Source: Kutzneria chonburiensis (lineage in GTDB: Bacteria > Actinomycetota > Actinomycetes > Mycobacteriales > Pseudonocardiaceae). Taken from it: DNA of 64,000 nt. The position numbers were made by a program, and so were the translations under genes. Below the pieces are notes generated by a model. The model was not told where the DNA came from. It did not search any database and saw nothing but the letters and a program-made list of their open reading frames with translations. Shown piece after piece: positions 47,186 through 55,603 of this stretch (positions are counted from its first letter, which is position 1; each line of letters opens with the position of its first letter). The stretch lies in contig NZ_CP097263.1 in assembly GCF_028622115.1 (NCBI RefSeq), forward strand, positions 2,542,001 through 2,606,000, given 5' to 3'.

Positions 47186-48460
47186 TCACGCCACCAACTT
47201 CGCCGCCGGGTCGGCCGTCAGCTGGTCGGTCCCGGCGTCGTAGTCGAACAGCTCCCCGTAGCGGCCCCAGTCGACCGCGATGTCCAGCTGCTGCTGGGCA
47301 TCGGCCGCGGCGAAGCCTCTCCGCAGCACGTCAAGGAAGAACCCGGCCCGCAGGTGACCGTCGGCACGAGCCAAGGCCCGGCAGATCGTCCGGACGAGCG
47401 GGGCCCGGTCGCGGGCCTGCGCGGCGAACAACTCCTTGCTGCGCTGGATGTCCGCGGTGGTGAAGTCCTTGCCGACGCCGGTCAGCGCGAGGTCGCCGCC
47501 GGTCACCTCGACCAGCCCGAGCATGGTCGCGGCATCGACCAGCGGCAGCAGGTCGTCGATCTCGAAGTTCAGGTCCGCGGCGATATCGGGCAGGTCGACC
47601 CGACCGCCGCGGGCGTGGACGATCTCGACCAGACCGGCGAGACCACCGACCGACACCGCCGGCAGCGGCCGCGCCGTGGGCGTGGCCTCGGCCGGCTCGG
47701 GACGATCGGGTTCGCGGCCGGTGAGCAGGTCGTACAGCTTGTCCACCAGCGCCGCGAAAGTCGGCGACTTGCGGTCGCGCGGACGATCCAGGTCGACGGG
47801 CACCTCGGCGCGAATGTGGCCGGGGTTGGCGCCGAGCACGATCACCCGGTCCGCCAGCAGCACGGCCTCCTCGATGTTGTGCGTGACGATGCACACCGCC
47901 TTGGTCGGGAACTTCTGCCCGGCCCACAACGACATGAGCTCGTTACGGAGGTTCTCCGCGGTCAGCACGTCCAGTGCGGAGAACGGCTCGTCCATCAGCA
48001 GCACGTCCGGCTCCAGCACGAGCGCCCGCGCGAAGCCGACCCGCTGCCGCATACCACCGGACAACTCCTTGGGATAGGCCGACTCGAAGCCGTCCAGGCC
48101 GATCAGGTCGATGGCGGCCAGCGCCCGCTCCCGTCGCGGCTTTGCCGGAACGCCCTGCGCCGCAAGGCCGAGCTCGACATTGTCCAGCACGGTCAGCCAC
48201 GGCATCAGCGCGAACGACTGGAACACCATTGCCGTGCCGGGGTTCGCGCCGTTGAGCTCCTGGCCGCGGTAGCGGACGGTGCCGTGGGTCGGCGGGATCA
48301 GGCCAGCGATGGTGCGCAGCAGCGTCGACTTGCCGGAACCGGAACGGCCCAGCAGCGCGACGATCTCACCGGCTTTGAGCTCAAGCGTGATCTCGTCGAG
48401 CACCGGCCGCCCGTCGAAGCTCTTGCTGACTTTCTCCACGGTGATCAGGCTGTCCTGCAC
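47186..48460 (-). CDS. ABC transporter ATPase with C-terminal AAA-associated domain (NitT/TauT-like)
   Basis: This 424-aa ATPase has Walker A GRSGSGKST near residue 38, signature LSGGMRQRVGFARAL near residue 134 and Walker B VLLMDEPFSALD. The family is nitrate/sulfonate/bicarbonate type. An extra C-terminal domain of about 150 residues (SVGGLAGLVEIVHARGGRVD ... GVGKDFTTADIQRSKELFA) is the AAA-associated domain found in a subset of these importers. The GTG at 48460 follows AGGAG, which overlaps the stop of the permease gene. No binding protein is encoded nearby. Confidence 0.88.
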   Translation of the reverse strand: MQDSLITVEKVSKSFDGRPVLDEITLELKAGEIVALLGRSGSGKSTLLRTIAGLIPPTHGTVRYRGQELNGANPGTAMVFQSFALMPWLTVLDNVELGLAAQGVPAKPRRERALAAIDLIGLDGFESAYPKELSGGMRQRVGFARALVLEPDVLLMDEPFSALDVLTAENLRNELMSLWAGQKFPTKAVCIVTHNIEEAVLLADRVIVLGANPGHIRAEVPVDLDRPRDRKSPTFAALVDKLYDLLTGREPDRPEPAEATPTARPLPAVSVGGLAGLVEIVHARGGRVDLPDIAADLNFEIDDLLPLVDAATMLGLVEVTGGDLALTGVGKDFTTADIQRSKELFAAQARDRAPLVRTICRALARADGHLRAGFFLDVLRRGFAAADAQQQLDIAVDWGRYGELFDYDAGTDQLTADPAAKLVA

Positions 48461-48469
48461 GGGAAACTC

Positions 48470-50209
48470 CTAGAGGCTGAAGCGGCGCTCGGCGATGGCG
48501 TAGAGACGCCGCCAGAACAGGCGGTTGAGGCCGACGACGTAGAGGCTCATCACCGCGACGCCGATGAGGATGTGCGCCGCGTCGCCGGCGCCGGTGGCCT
48601 GCGCGATGTACGCGCCGAGGCCGGTCGCGGTCAGCGTGGTCGAGCCGTAGCTGACCACCTCGGCGACGATGGAGGCGTTCCACGCGCCGCCGGCCGCGGT
48701 GATGCCGCCGGTGACATAGCTGGCGAAAATCGCCGGCAGGATCAGCTTGCGCCACCACAGGATTCGCGGCAGCCGCAGGTTGGCCGCGGCCTCGCGCAGG
48801 TCGTTGGGGATGGCACTGGCCCCGGCGATGACGTTGAACAGGATGTACCACTGCGCGCCCAGCGCCATCAGCACGATGCCGCCCCAGTCCAGGCTGATCC
48901 CGGTCGCCACCAGCACGCCGGTGACCAGCGGGAACAGGAAGTTGGCCGGGAACGACGCGAGCACCTGCACGATCGGCTGGGCCAGCCGGGAGATCCGCGG
49001 GTTCAGCCCGATCCACACCCCTACGGGCACCCAGACCACGGTCGCCACGGCCACCAGCAGCAGCACCCGGCCGAACGTGACCAGCCCGAGCAGCAACACC
49101 TGGCCCACCTCGGCGAAGCCGGCCGTTTCGGCAATGAACGTGACCATTGTGGACAGTCCATAAACGACAGCCAGCAGGACCGCGATGCCGAACACCACGT
49201 CGCCGATGCGGCGTTTCACCGGCGAGACCCGCAGCGGGTGCTCGGCCAGGCCGAAGATCGCCATCGCCCGGTCGATCGGCGCCACCAGCCAGCCAAGCGC
49301 CCGGCCCAGCAGACGTGGAATCCGGGACCGCCGCAACAGATCCAGCACCAGGCTGCGCGGTGCCTGCGCGGATTCCGAGTCCTCGACCCGGAACCGCTCG
49401 GCCCACGCCGTCAGCGGCCGCCAGAACAGCACGTTCACGCCGACCACCAGCACGATCATCACACCGATGGCCAGCAGCACCCGGCCCAGCTCGGCGTTGG
49501 CCGTCGCGCTGGCCACGTACGCGCCGATGCCGGGCAGCGCATAGCTGTGGTTGTTCACGCTCAGCGCCTCGGACGCGACCAGGAAGAACCAGCCGCCGCC
49601 GAAGCTCATCATGCCGTTCCAGACCAGCGGGATCATGCCGCCGGGCACGTCCACCCGCCAGAACCGCTGCCACTTGGACAGCCGCAGCAGCCGCGACGCC
49701 TCGTCCAGGTCGCGCGGCTGGGACACCAGCGACTGGTAGAACGCGAAGGTCATGTTCCACGCCTGCGACGTGAAGATCGCGAACACCGACGCGCACTCCA
49801 GCCCCAGCTGCGAGCCCGGGAACAGCGCGATGAAGCCGGTGATGGTCACCGAGAGGAATCCCAGGATGGGCACCGACTGCAGGATGTCCAACACCGGCAG
49901 CAGCACCTTCTCGGCCCGGCGCAGCCGGGCCGCCGCCGTCGCGTAGACCAGCGTGAACACCACCGACAGTGCCAGCGCGGCGAACATCCGCAGCAGCGAT
50001 CTCGCCGCGTAGTACGGAAGTTCGGCCGGATCGGTGGACACTGTGGACGGTGCCGTGGTCTGGTCGAACGGCACGGTGACGCCGTGCCACAGGCGCACGA
50101 CGACCCACACCAGCCCGGCCGCGCCGACCAGCACGACCAGGTCGATCACGCCCCGATGGGGCCTTGACGCGGAGAAAGGGCGCAGCTGCGCCGAAAAGGT
50201 ACGAACCAT
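48470..50209 (-). CDS. ABC transporter permease, two fused inner-membrane domains
   Basis: This 579-aa protein has two binding-protein-dependent permease domains in tandem. The EAA loops are visible as DLDEASRLLRLSKWQRFWRV near residue 167 and DLREAAANLRLPRILWWRKL near residue 474. About 12 membrane helices are expected. It forms a full NitT/TauT-like importer with the downstream ATPase. The usual substrate-binding protein is absent. The fused form with the ATPase extension is found in importers of unknown substrate. Translation starts at ATG 50209 with only a weak AGGA upstream. An 18-codon ORF with a strong ribosome-binding site lies in its leader. Confidence 0.85.
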   Translation of the reverse strand: MVRTFSAQLRPFSASRPHRGVIDLVVLVGAAGLVWVVVRLWHGVTVPFDQTTAPSTVSTDPAELPYYAARSLLRMFAALALSVVFTLVYATAAARLRRAEKVLLPVLDILQSVPILGFLSVTITGFIALFPGSQLGLECASVFAIFTSQAWNMTFAFYQSLVSQPRDLDEASRLLRLSKWQRFWRVDVPGGMIPLVWNGMMSFGGGWFFLVASEALSVNNHSYALPGIGAYVASATANAELGRVLLAIGVMIVLVVGVNVLFWRPLTAWAERFRVEDSESAQAPRSLVLDLLRRSRIPRLLGRALGWLVAPIDRAMAIFGLAEHPLRVSPVKRRIGDVVFGIAVLLAVVYGLSTMVTFIAETAGFAEVGQVLLLGLVTFGRVLLLVAVATVVWVPVGVWIGLNPRISRLAQPIVQVLASFPANFLFPLVTGVLVATGISLDWGGIVLMALGAQWYILFNVIAGASAIPNDLREAAANLRLPRILWWRKLILPAIFASYVTGGITAAGGAWNASIVAEVVSYGSTTLTATGLGAYIAQATGAGDAAHILIGVAVMSLYVVGLNRLFWRRLYAIAERRFSL

Positions 50210-50227
50210 GAGAGCGGTCCTGTCACT

Positions 50228-50259
50228 GGGGCGGACATGGTCGCAGGCGCGACCGCCCC
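50228..50259 (-). promoter_or_regulatory. Hairpin in leader of ABC permease gene
   Basis: GGGGCGG (50228-50234) pairs with CCGCCCC (50253-50259). An alternative inner stem is GGTCGC (50239-50244) with GCGACC (50249-50254). The two stems share bases, so they exclude each other. It sits between the small leader ORF and the permease start and could act as an attenuator. Confidence 0.4.
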
Positions 50260-50263
50260 GGGA

Positions 50264-50320
50264 CTACGTGAACTGCACCCGGGTCGCCGCGCTGCGGGGA
50301 CTACTTCCGTCGCCGGTCAT
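50264..50320 (-). CDS. Putative 18-aa leader peptide of ABC operon
   Basis: ATG at 50320 is preceded by a perfect AGGAGG at 50335-50330 with nine bases between. The frame reads MTGDGSSPRSAATRVQFT and stops at TAG (50266-50264), 54 bases before the permease ATG. The permease itself has only a weak ribosome-binding site. It may be a regulatory upstream ORF. The peptide has no obvious run of one amino acid. Confidence 0.45.
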   Translation of the reverse strand: MTGDGSSPRSAATRVQFT

Positions 50321-50386
50321 CCGGGTGCACCTCCTCACGTAGATCGCTGACACAGTAGACCCGACGGTCCGTCACTTCCGCAAGGT

Positions 50387-51223
50387 TCAGGAGATCCAGG
50401 TCTCCGTCAGGTTCTGCACCGCCGAGCCGTCGAGGTCGGCCAGCTTGAGTCCGTTGAAGCCGCGGGCGACGTCGGAGGTCTGCACGCGGAACGGCGGCTT
50501 GTCGTCGGTCAGCGCGGCGACGATGGCGTCCGCGGCCTGCTCGGAGGTCTGAGCGTTGGCGAAGGCGCCGGCGGTGCGGGCCAGGTAGCTGCGCAACTGC
50601 GGTGCGTACGGGCCGAACGCCTCCTCCTGCGCCGGGTCGTAGCCGACGTTGCTGATGAACTCACTGGCCACCGCGCCGGGCTCGACCACGGTGACGCGCA
50701 CGCCGTGCGCGGCGGCGAGCGGCGCGAGGGACTCGTAGAAGCCCTCGACGGCGAACTTGGCGGCACAGTAGGACTCGTTGAACGGCTGGCCGATGACGCC
50801 GCCGACGCTGGTGATGGCCAGCAGCCGCCCGGCCGAGGCGCGCAGGTGCGGCAGGGCCGGCTTGGTCACGTTGAGCACGCCGAAGAAGTTGACCTCGAAC
50901 ACGTTTCGGACGTCGTCGATCGAACCCTGCTCCAGCGTGCCGAGGTGGCCCGCGCCGGCGTTGTTGATCACGGCGTCGAGCCGGCCGTAGTCCTGGACCA
51001 CGCCGTCCACGCAGGCCGCCGCACCCTCGGCGTCGGTGACGTCCAGCGCGCGGACGTCGATCAGGTCGGTGACACCGGCGGTGGCGGCGGCCTCGCGCAG
51101 GGCGGTCGCCTTGCCGGTGTCGCGCATGGTCGCGACGACCCGCCAGCCGGCCTTGGCGGCGGCGATCGCCGTGGTCAGGCCGATGCCGGAGGATGTACCC
51201 GTGATGAGCACGGTGTCGGTCAT
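50387..51223 (-). CDS. SDR family oxidoreductase
   Basis: This 278-aa classical short-chain dehydrogenase has the cofactor loop TGTSSGIG near residue 8, NNAGAGHLG near residue 86, and the active-site YCAAK near residue 151 with an upstream Ser (ITSVGG). It has a full catalytic set, unlike the SDR at 21.4 kb. Family members reduce ketones or oxidise alcohols with NAD(P). It is divergent from a MarR gene, and the 64-bp gap is almost filled by nested inverted repeats, so MarR control is likely. Confidence 0.87.
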   Translation of the reverse strand: MTDTVLITGTSSGIGLTTAIAAAKAGWRVVATMRDTGKATALREAAATAGVTDLIDVRALDVTDAEGAAACVDGVVQDYGRLDAVINNAGAGHLGTLEQGSIDDVRNVFEVNFFGVLNVTKPALPHLRASAGRLLAITSVGGVIGQPFNESYCAAKFAVEGFYESLAPLAAAHGVRVTVVEPGAVASEFISNVGYDPAQEEAFGPYAPQLRSYLARTAGAFANAQTSEQAADAIVAALTDDKPPFRVQTSDVARGFNGLKLADLDGSAVQNLTETWIS

Positions 51224-51239
51224 GTCGCCTACTCTCTAC

Positions 51240-51274
51240 TAGTTATCTTCCATAACCATTATGCTCCATAACTA
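51240..51274. promoter_or_regulatory. Nested palindromes, MarR operator candidate
   Basis: Outer arms TAGTTAT (51240-51246) and ATAACTA (51268-51274) enclose CATAA-CCA-TTATG (51251-51263). CCATAAC also occurs as a direct repeat. The site lies between the SDR start and the MarR start and is strikingly AT-rich for this genome. Confidence 0.65.
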
Positions 51275-51287
51275 CCTGGAGGAGGAC

Positions 51288-51698
51288 GTGGCCCTGGACA
51301 CAACCGCCGAGGCGGTCGGCCTTATCGCCGCCGTCACCCGCCGCTACATGGTCGAAGCCCAGGCCGCGGCCGCCCGGCACGGGCTGACCGCGACCCAGGC
51401 CAAGGCCCTGCGCGCCGCCCGCGCACCGGTGCCCATGCGCCGCATCGCCGAGACCCTCCAGTCCGAGCCCTCCAACGTCACGCCGATTGTGGACAAGCTG
51501 GCCGAGTCCGGCCTGTTGGAACGCCGTCCCAACCCGGAGGACCGCCGCGGCAAGCTCGTCGCCGCCACCGAGGCCGGCCTGGCCGTGATCGCCGATCTCG
51601 AGGCCAACATGCCGTTCGCCCGGGATCCCCTGGCCAAACTGAGCCACGAACAGCGCCAAAACCTGCGGGATCTGCTCAGGCGCGTGCTGGAGGACTAG
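51288..51698 (+). CDS. MarR family transcriptional regulator
   Basis: This 136-aa winged-helix protein has a helix-turn-helix near PMRRIAETLQSEPSNVTPIV and the wing RRPNPEDRRGKLVAATEAG. An ATG at 51261 is in frame, but GGAGG at 51278-51282 fits the GTG at 51288, and the upstream bases form the operator. It very likely represses itself and the divergent SDR gene. The ligand is unknown. Confidence 0.87.
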   Translation: MALDTTAEAVGLIAAVTRRYMVEAQAAAARHGLTATQAKALRAARAPVPMRRIAETLQSEPSNVTPIVDKLAESGLLERRPNPEDRRGKLVAATEAGLAVIADLEANMPFARDPLAKLSHEQRQNLRDLLRRVLED

Positions 51699-51818
51699 GG
51701 CACTGGGACCCTGGGGTCGCGCACACCAGGGTGTTCCACGGGTTCGAGCGGCCGGGTCCGGAGCGCACCCTTGGTCCAGCGGTCGTCACGAGACGGCCCC
51801 GAGTCAGGGAGTTCGACG

Positions 51819-52265
51819 ATGGACATGAAGCTCGAGGTTGTGGTCCTGCCGGTTTCCGACGTGGACCGGGCCAAGGCCTTCTACACCCGGCTGGGCTGGC
51901 GCGAGGACGCCGACTTCCCCGGCAAGGACGGCTTCCGCGTCATCCAGCTGACCCCGCCCGGCTCGGCCGCCTCGGTCATCTTCGGGTCCAAGATCAGTGG
52001 CGCGCAGCCCGGCACCGCCCAGGGCCTGCACCTGATCGTCAGCGACGTCGAGAAGGCCCGTGCCGAGCTCGTCGACCGGGGCATCGAGGTCAGCGAGGTG
52101 TTCCACGACGCCGACGGCGTCTTCCACCACGCCAACGGCGAGAAGGACGTCGAGGGCCCGGACCCGGAGCGTCGCAGCTACTCCTCGTTCGCGCGGTTCA
52201 GCGACCCCGACGGCAACGAGTGGGTCCTCCAGGAGATCACCACCCGCCTGCCCGGACGGGAGTGA
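51819..52265 (+). CDS. VOC family (glyoxalase-like) protein
   Basis: This 148-aa protein carries the paired beta-alpha-beta-beta-beta modules of the vicinal-oxygen-chelate fold: VVVLPVSDVDRAKAFYTRLG near residue 7, LHLIVSDVEKARAELVDRG, and the ending FSDPDGNEWVLQEI. Possible metal ligands are a His near residue 76 and the Glu near the C terminus. Family roles range from dioxygenase to antibiotic binding. GGGAG precedes the ATG at 51819. The stop lies two bases before the next small gene, so they are co-translated. Confidence 0.85.
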   Translation: MDMKLEVVVLPVSDVDRAKAFYTRLGWREDADFPGKDGFRVIQLTPPGSAASVIFGSKISGAQPGTAQGLHLIVSDVEKARAELVDRGIEVSEVFHDADGVFHHANGEKDVEGPDPERRSYSSFARFSDPDGNEWVLQEITTRLPGRE

Positions 52266-52267
52266 CC

Positions 52268-52420
52268 ATGAGCGCGACGTACGAGAACGCGGCCGAGCTG
52301 GCCGAGGCGCTGCGGCGGGCCGCCGCGGCCCACGGCGAGCACGAGAAGCAGCTCGGTCATGAGGACGCGGACTGGCCTTCGTGGTATGCCCAGTACATGG
52401 TCCACGAGCAGTCGGAGTGA
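52268..52420 (+). CDS. Small acidic protein paired with the VOC gene
   Basis: This 50-aa ORF reads AAELAEALRRAAAAHGEHEK then QLGHEDADWPSWYAQYMVHE. It starts two bases after the VOC stop. The charged helix followed by a WPxWYAxYM motif is a pattern I associate with small proteins next to glyoxalase-like genes in actinobacteria; this is recollection, not a search. It may be a partner of the VOC protein. The function is unknown. Confidence 0.7.
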   Translation: MSATYENAAELAEALRRAAAAHGEHEKQLGHEDADWPSWYAQYMVHEQSE

Positions 52421-52522
52421 CCACGTTCGACGCCATCGGGCCGAGAACCTGACTATGAGCCCTTCCCGCACGATCGGATGGTTCGTCAGATCGGCCGACA
52501 TGGTGTGTGGTACTCACATTCC

Positions 52523-53272
52523 ATGGCTGCGATGACGGCGTTGCTGATCGGGTCGTTGTTGGTGGCGAACACGCAGGGCTCGTTCGCGCCCGAGTACGTG
52601 GCGTTGGGCGACTCGTATGCGGCCGGGGTGGGAACCGTCGGCTCCAGCGGCCAGTGTGGACGGAGCCCGGCCGCCTACCCCAGCCTGTACGCGGCGCAGC
52701 ACGACCTGGTCAACGCGCACTTCGAGGCATGCAGCGGGGCCAGCACCGCCGACGTCGTCGAGTCGCAGCTGGGGGACCTGACGCCGGCGACGTCGCTCGT
52801 GAGCATCACGGTCGGCGGCACGGATGTCGGGTTCTCGGACGTGATGACGACGTGCGTGCTCAGCGGCGATGACGCTTGCGTCGATCGGGTGCACCAGGCC
52901 GAGGGAGTCGTGAACGGGCCGCTCGGCGGGAACCTGTCTTCGATGTTCCAGGCGATTCACGCTCATGCGCCGAATGCGCGGGTGATGGTCCTGGGTTATC
53001 CGCACGTGGTCGAGGAGGACGGCCCGTGTTCGTTGAGCCGGACCAAGCGGCAGGCGTTGAACGAGGGCGCGGACCAGCTGGCCGAGGTGATGCGGGATCG
53101 GGCTTCTCAGGCGGGGGCGACCTTTGTGGACGCCCGGCCGGCGTTTGCCGGGCATGGGTACTGCGCTGACGACGCGTGGATCAACGGCGTGATGTTCCCG
53201 AACGTGTCGGGGTCGTTCCACCCGAATGCGGCCGGGCAGCGCTTGGGTTATCTACCCCTCCTGGGCGGCTGA
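52523..53272 (+). CDS. Secreted SGNH-family esterase/lipase-like protein
   Basis: This 249-aa protein has a short signal peptide (MTALLIGSLLVANTQG). Block I is GDSYAAGVG with the Ser nucleophile near residue 30, and block V is SFHPNAAG with the catalytic His near the C terminus. Block III, usually GGND, reads GGTD, so the oxyanion-hole Asn is replaced by Thr. Cys residues are spaced as in the disulfide-bonded Streptomyces extracellular lipases. The ATG at 52523 has no strong ribosome-binding site. The last 21 bp overlap the convergent LtrA gene. Confidence 0.83.
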   Translation: MAAMTALLIGSLLVANTQGSFAPEYVALGDSYAAGVGTVGSSGQCGRSPAAYPSLYAAQHDLVNAHFEACSGASTADVVESQLGDLTPATSLVSITVGGTDVGFSDVMTTCVLSGDDACVDRVHQAEGVVNGPLGGNLSSMFQAIHAHAPNARVMVLGYPHVVEEDGPCSLSRTKRQALNEGADQLAEVMRDRASQAGATFVDARPAFAGHGYCADDAWINGVMFPNVSGSFHPNAAGQRLGYLPLLGG

Positions 53273-54400
53273 CTCCCGGGCGGTTCGCTTGGCCCGCGGC
53301 AGGGTTTCGGCCGTCAGCACCAGCGTCACCAGGAACAGGGCGACCGCCGGCGGCAGCTCGTCGGCGAAGATCGTCAGGGCGGTCAGCATGATCAGGTTGG
53401 GCATGAGCCAGCCGAGGACGCGCCGGACCGAGTAGCGCATGGCCAGCCGTCCGACGACGGCGTTGTTGATCAGGTAGACGGCCATCGCGGCGGCGCACAG
53501 CCGGAGGATTTCGCCGGCGTCGTGACCCTCCGCGCCGGCCGTGACAAGTCCGTTCAGGCCGGCGGCAAAGGCCACCAGTGCCACCACCGGCAGGAAGTGC
53601 CCGATCACGAAGATCTGCACCGTCAGCCGGTACGACTCGGCGCGGCGGGCGCTCATCGTCTTCTCCGCCACCGCCGACCCGTAGTCGAAGTACAGCCACC
53701 ACAGCATCGCCAGCACGGAGAACGCCGCCAGGCCCGTGATCACCGCGAGCGGTGTGCCGTGCGCGCCGGCGACCGCCGCGACGATCTGGGCGATCCCCTC
53801 GCCGAACACGATGATCATGAAGCCGCCGAAGCGTTCCACGAGATGGGTCAGCGCGATCCGCCCCGCGATCAGCCGCTCCCTGATCGACGAGCCGCCACGA
53901 CGGCGCAAGACGCCGTACACCTCGATCACCAGGCCAGCGAACCACGGCACGTAGGCCCATGGCGGCTCCAGCCAGATCGAGCCCGTCCACAGCGCCGCCG
54001 ACACGATGAGCGGCCAGTTCGAGCCACCCGCCGGCCACTTCCGTCCCGCGAGAATCCGGAACGCCAGCACCGCCAGCCTCGACGCCGCGTAGGCGCCGGC
54101 AAACAGCGCAGGATGCCCTTCCGCCGCCTGCTCCGCCGACGCCGCCATCACCAGCACGATCGCCATCTGGCCCAGCACGTCCAGGCGGCGCTCCGCGCCC
54201 ACCTCCGCCGTGAGGTTCGTGTAGATCGTCGAGCCCACCCACACCCACCACGCCGGCAGGAACAACACCAGCAGCCGCAGCCCCGACTCCCAGCCCGGAT
54301 CCGCCACAACGGAATGCGCCAGCTGCGCGATCAGCACCACGAACAACAGGTCGTAGAACAGCTCCAGCCAACCGGCGTGCCGCTCCGAACTCTCCGCCAC
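53252..54400 (-). CDS. LtrA family membrane protein
   Basis: This 382-aa protein has about 10-12 membrane helices and the LtrA (low temperature requirement A) signatures ELFYDLLFVVLIAQLAHSV near residues 13-31 and FMIIVFGEGIAQIVAAVAG near residue 195. The family is widespread, and its biochemical function is not established. The GTG at 54400 gives the usual short N terminus. It stands alone, convergent with the SGNH gene. Confidence 0.85.
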   Translation of the reverse strand: MAESSERHAGWLELFYDLLFVVLIAQLAHSVVADPGWESGLRLLVLFLPAWWVWVGSTIYTNLTAEVGAERRLDVLGQMAIVLVMAASAEQAAEGHPALFAGAYAASRLAVLAFRILAGRKWPAGGSNWPLIVSAALWTGSIWLEPPWAYVPWFAGLVIEVYGVLRRRGGSSIRERLIAGRIALTHLVERFGGFMIIVFGEGIAQIVAAVAGAHGTPLAVITGLAAFSVLAMLWWLYFDYGSAVAEKTMSARRAESYRLTVQIFVIGHFLPVVALVAFAAGLNGLVTAGAEGHDAGEILRLCAAAMAVYLINNAVVGRLAMRYSVRRVLGWLMPNLIMLTALTIFADELPPAVALFLVTLVLTAETLPRAKRTARESAAQEG

Positions 54401-54539
54401 GGCCGGATTATTTCGCGGCCGTGCGAACGTCGCCCGCCAGGGGCCGACAACGTCCGGTAATCCGCCCCCAAAGGGTGCTCGTTCGGTCAGGCGGATGCTT
54501 TTAACGGTTGGATACGCGGGTTCGGGCGGGTATGCGCCT

Positions 54540-54581
54540 GCCGGCCAGGTGACGGTCTGGGGGAACCGTCGCCTGGCCGGC
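54540..54581 (-). terminator. Terminator of DUF4360 gene
   Basis: GCCGGCCAGG-T-GACGGT (54540-54556) pairs with ACCGTC-G-CCTGGCCGGC (54565-54581), giving 17 bp with one T-G wobble. It lies 31 bp past the DUF4360 stop on the minus strand. Confidence 0.8.
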
Positions 54582-54612
54582 GTTCGGGCGGATTATCCCG
54601 TGGCCTCGATGG

Positions 54613-55239
54613 TCAGCACTGCTTCCAGGCGAACTGGTAGGTGGTGTTGACGCTGGCGTGCGAGGTGTCCATCTCGATGAAGCTGCCGGCGCTCTTGTCG
54701 GTGGTGCTGGTGCGGAGCTCGGCGTTGATGTTGAGGTTTCGGTCGACGCCGCACGGGGCGTACACCAGGGTGGCGACGTCGGCGACATCCTGGTTGTGCC
54801 ACTGGCCGTCGAACGGACCGGTCAGGCTGTGCGGCACCCGGGCCGTTGCCGCGGTGCCGGCGAAGTAGTAGTTGGCCTGTTCCAGGGCGGTGGCGCCGGC
54901 GGCGAGGTGGGCGAAGCCGGAGTAGTCGGCCTCGGCGACGGCGTAGGTGAAGCCCTGCGGGACGTGGACGAGAACGTTGATCTGGCAGTTCTTGCGCTGG
55001 TCGACGGCCGAGGCCCCGGCGCCGGTGCGGGCGACGAAGTTGTTGTAGGTCACCGTGAACGAGGTGTTGTCCTCGGAGACGACGGCCGCGGCGTCCGCGG
55101 TGCCGGCCGGGCAGCCGGAGCCGTTGATCGTTTTGATATCGAGCGTGATCTTTCCGGGCGGCGGCGACGAAGTCTGCGAATCGGTCACGGGTGTGAACAA
55201 CGACAGGACGAGGCCGGCAATGGCCAACGCACCACGCAT
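54613..55239 (-). CDS. Secreted DUF4360 protein
   Basis: This 208-aa exported protein has a signal peptide (MRGALAIAGLVLSLFTPVT). The body follows the DUF4360 pattern: NGSGCPAGTADAAAVVSEDN near residue 40, RKNCQINVLVHVPQGFTYAV, and the end TTYQFAWKQC. Six conserved Cys or aromatic positions suggest a disulfide-stabilised beta fold. The family is abundant in actinobacteria and its function is unknown. GGAGGG lies four bases before the ATG at 55239. An in-frame codon upstream is possible but gives no better signal peptide. Confidence 0.85.
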   Translation of the reverse strand: MRGALAIAGLVLSLFTPVTDSQTSSPPPGKITLDIKTINGSGCPAGTADAAAVVSEDNTSFTVTYNNFVARTGAGASAVDQRKNCQINVLVHVPQGFTYAVAEADYSGFAHLAAGATALEQANYYFAGTAATARVPHSLTGPFDGQWHNQDVADVATLVYAPCGVDRNLNINAELRTSTTDKSAGSFIEMDTSHASVNTTYQFAWKQC

Positions 55240-55586
55240 AATTCCCTCCGAAATGCGCGACAATTCGGTCGCACTGCGGAGATGAGGCTATATGATTCGA
55301 TGGTGCGGGGTTGCCCACTGAATGGAGTAAAAGGTGGGGTACGCTCGCGAAGGGGCTCATCGGATGAGGGGAGGATGGGCAGGGCGGGTCGGTGGTAGGT
55401 TGGAGCGGCGGGTTGGGTTTGGTGGGGTTGTTTGGCGTCTGGGGTGGGGTTGTTTGGTTTATGGGTCGATTTGGTGTGGCGGGATGGCGGCGGTTGGGTT
55501 GGATTGGGTGGCCCGCCCGCCCGCCCTTTGCTGGGGTTGGGTTTGGTGCGCGTGCTGCGTAGTTTTCCGGGGGTTCTTCGGTTTAT
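55240..55586 (+). other. G/T-rich arm left of the HNH element
   Basis: About 350 bp without a credible gene. From about 55365 to 55590 the plus strand is strongly G/T-rich, unlike the rest of the window. The mirror region right of the HNH gene (57200-57345) is C/A-rich. Frames here translate to Trp/Gly/Val-rich nonsense. Confidence 0.6.
55456..55479 (+). repeat. 24-bp direct repeat, copy 1
   Basis: These 24 bases (GGTTTATGGGTCGATTTGGT plus GTGG) recur without mismatch at 55580-55603, where they run into the left arm of palindrome A. The first copy looks like an abandoned or partial end of the same element. Confidence 0.85.
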
Positions 55587-55603
55587 GGGTCGATTTGGTG
55601 TGG
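55580..55603 (+). repeat. 24-bp direct repeat, copy 2
   Basis: Second copy of the 24-bp sequence at 55456-55479, 124 bp away. It overlaps the outer left arm of palindrome A. Confidence 0.85.

Noticed and set aside
47354-50167. Long plus-strand frame of 937 codons opposite the ABC genes
   Set aside because: Composition is Gln/Arg/His/Asp-rich nonsense; the minus strand encodes recognisable ATPase and permease motifs.
50284-50343. Plus-strand frame ending RVHLLT, resembling sulfur-gene leader peptides
   Set aside because: It stops directly after that motif with no Cys-rich tail, faces away from the ABC genes, and the match is explained by the complement of the minus-strand AGGAGG.
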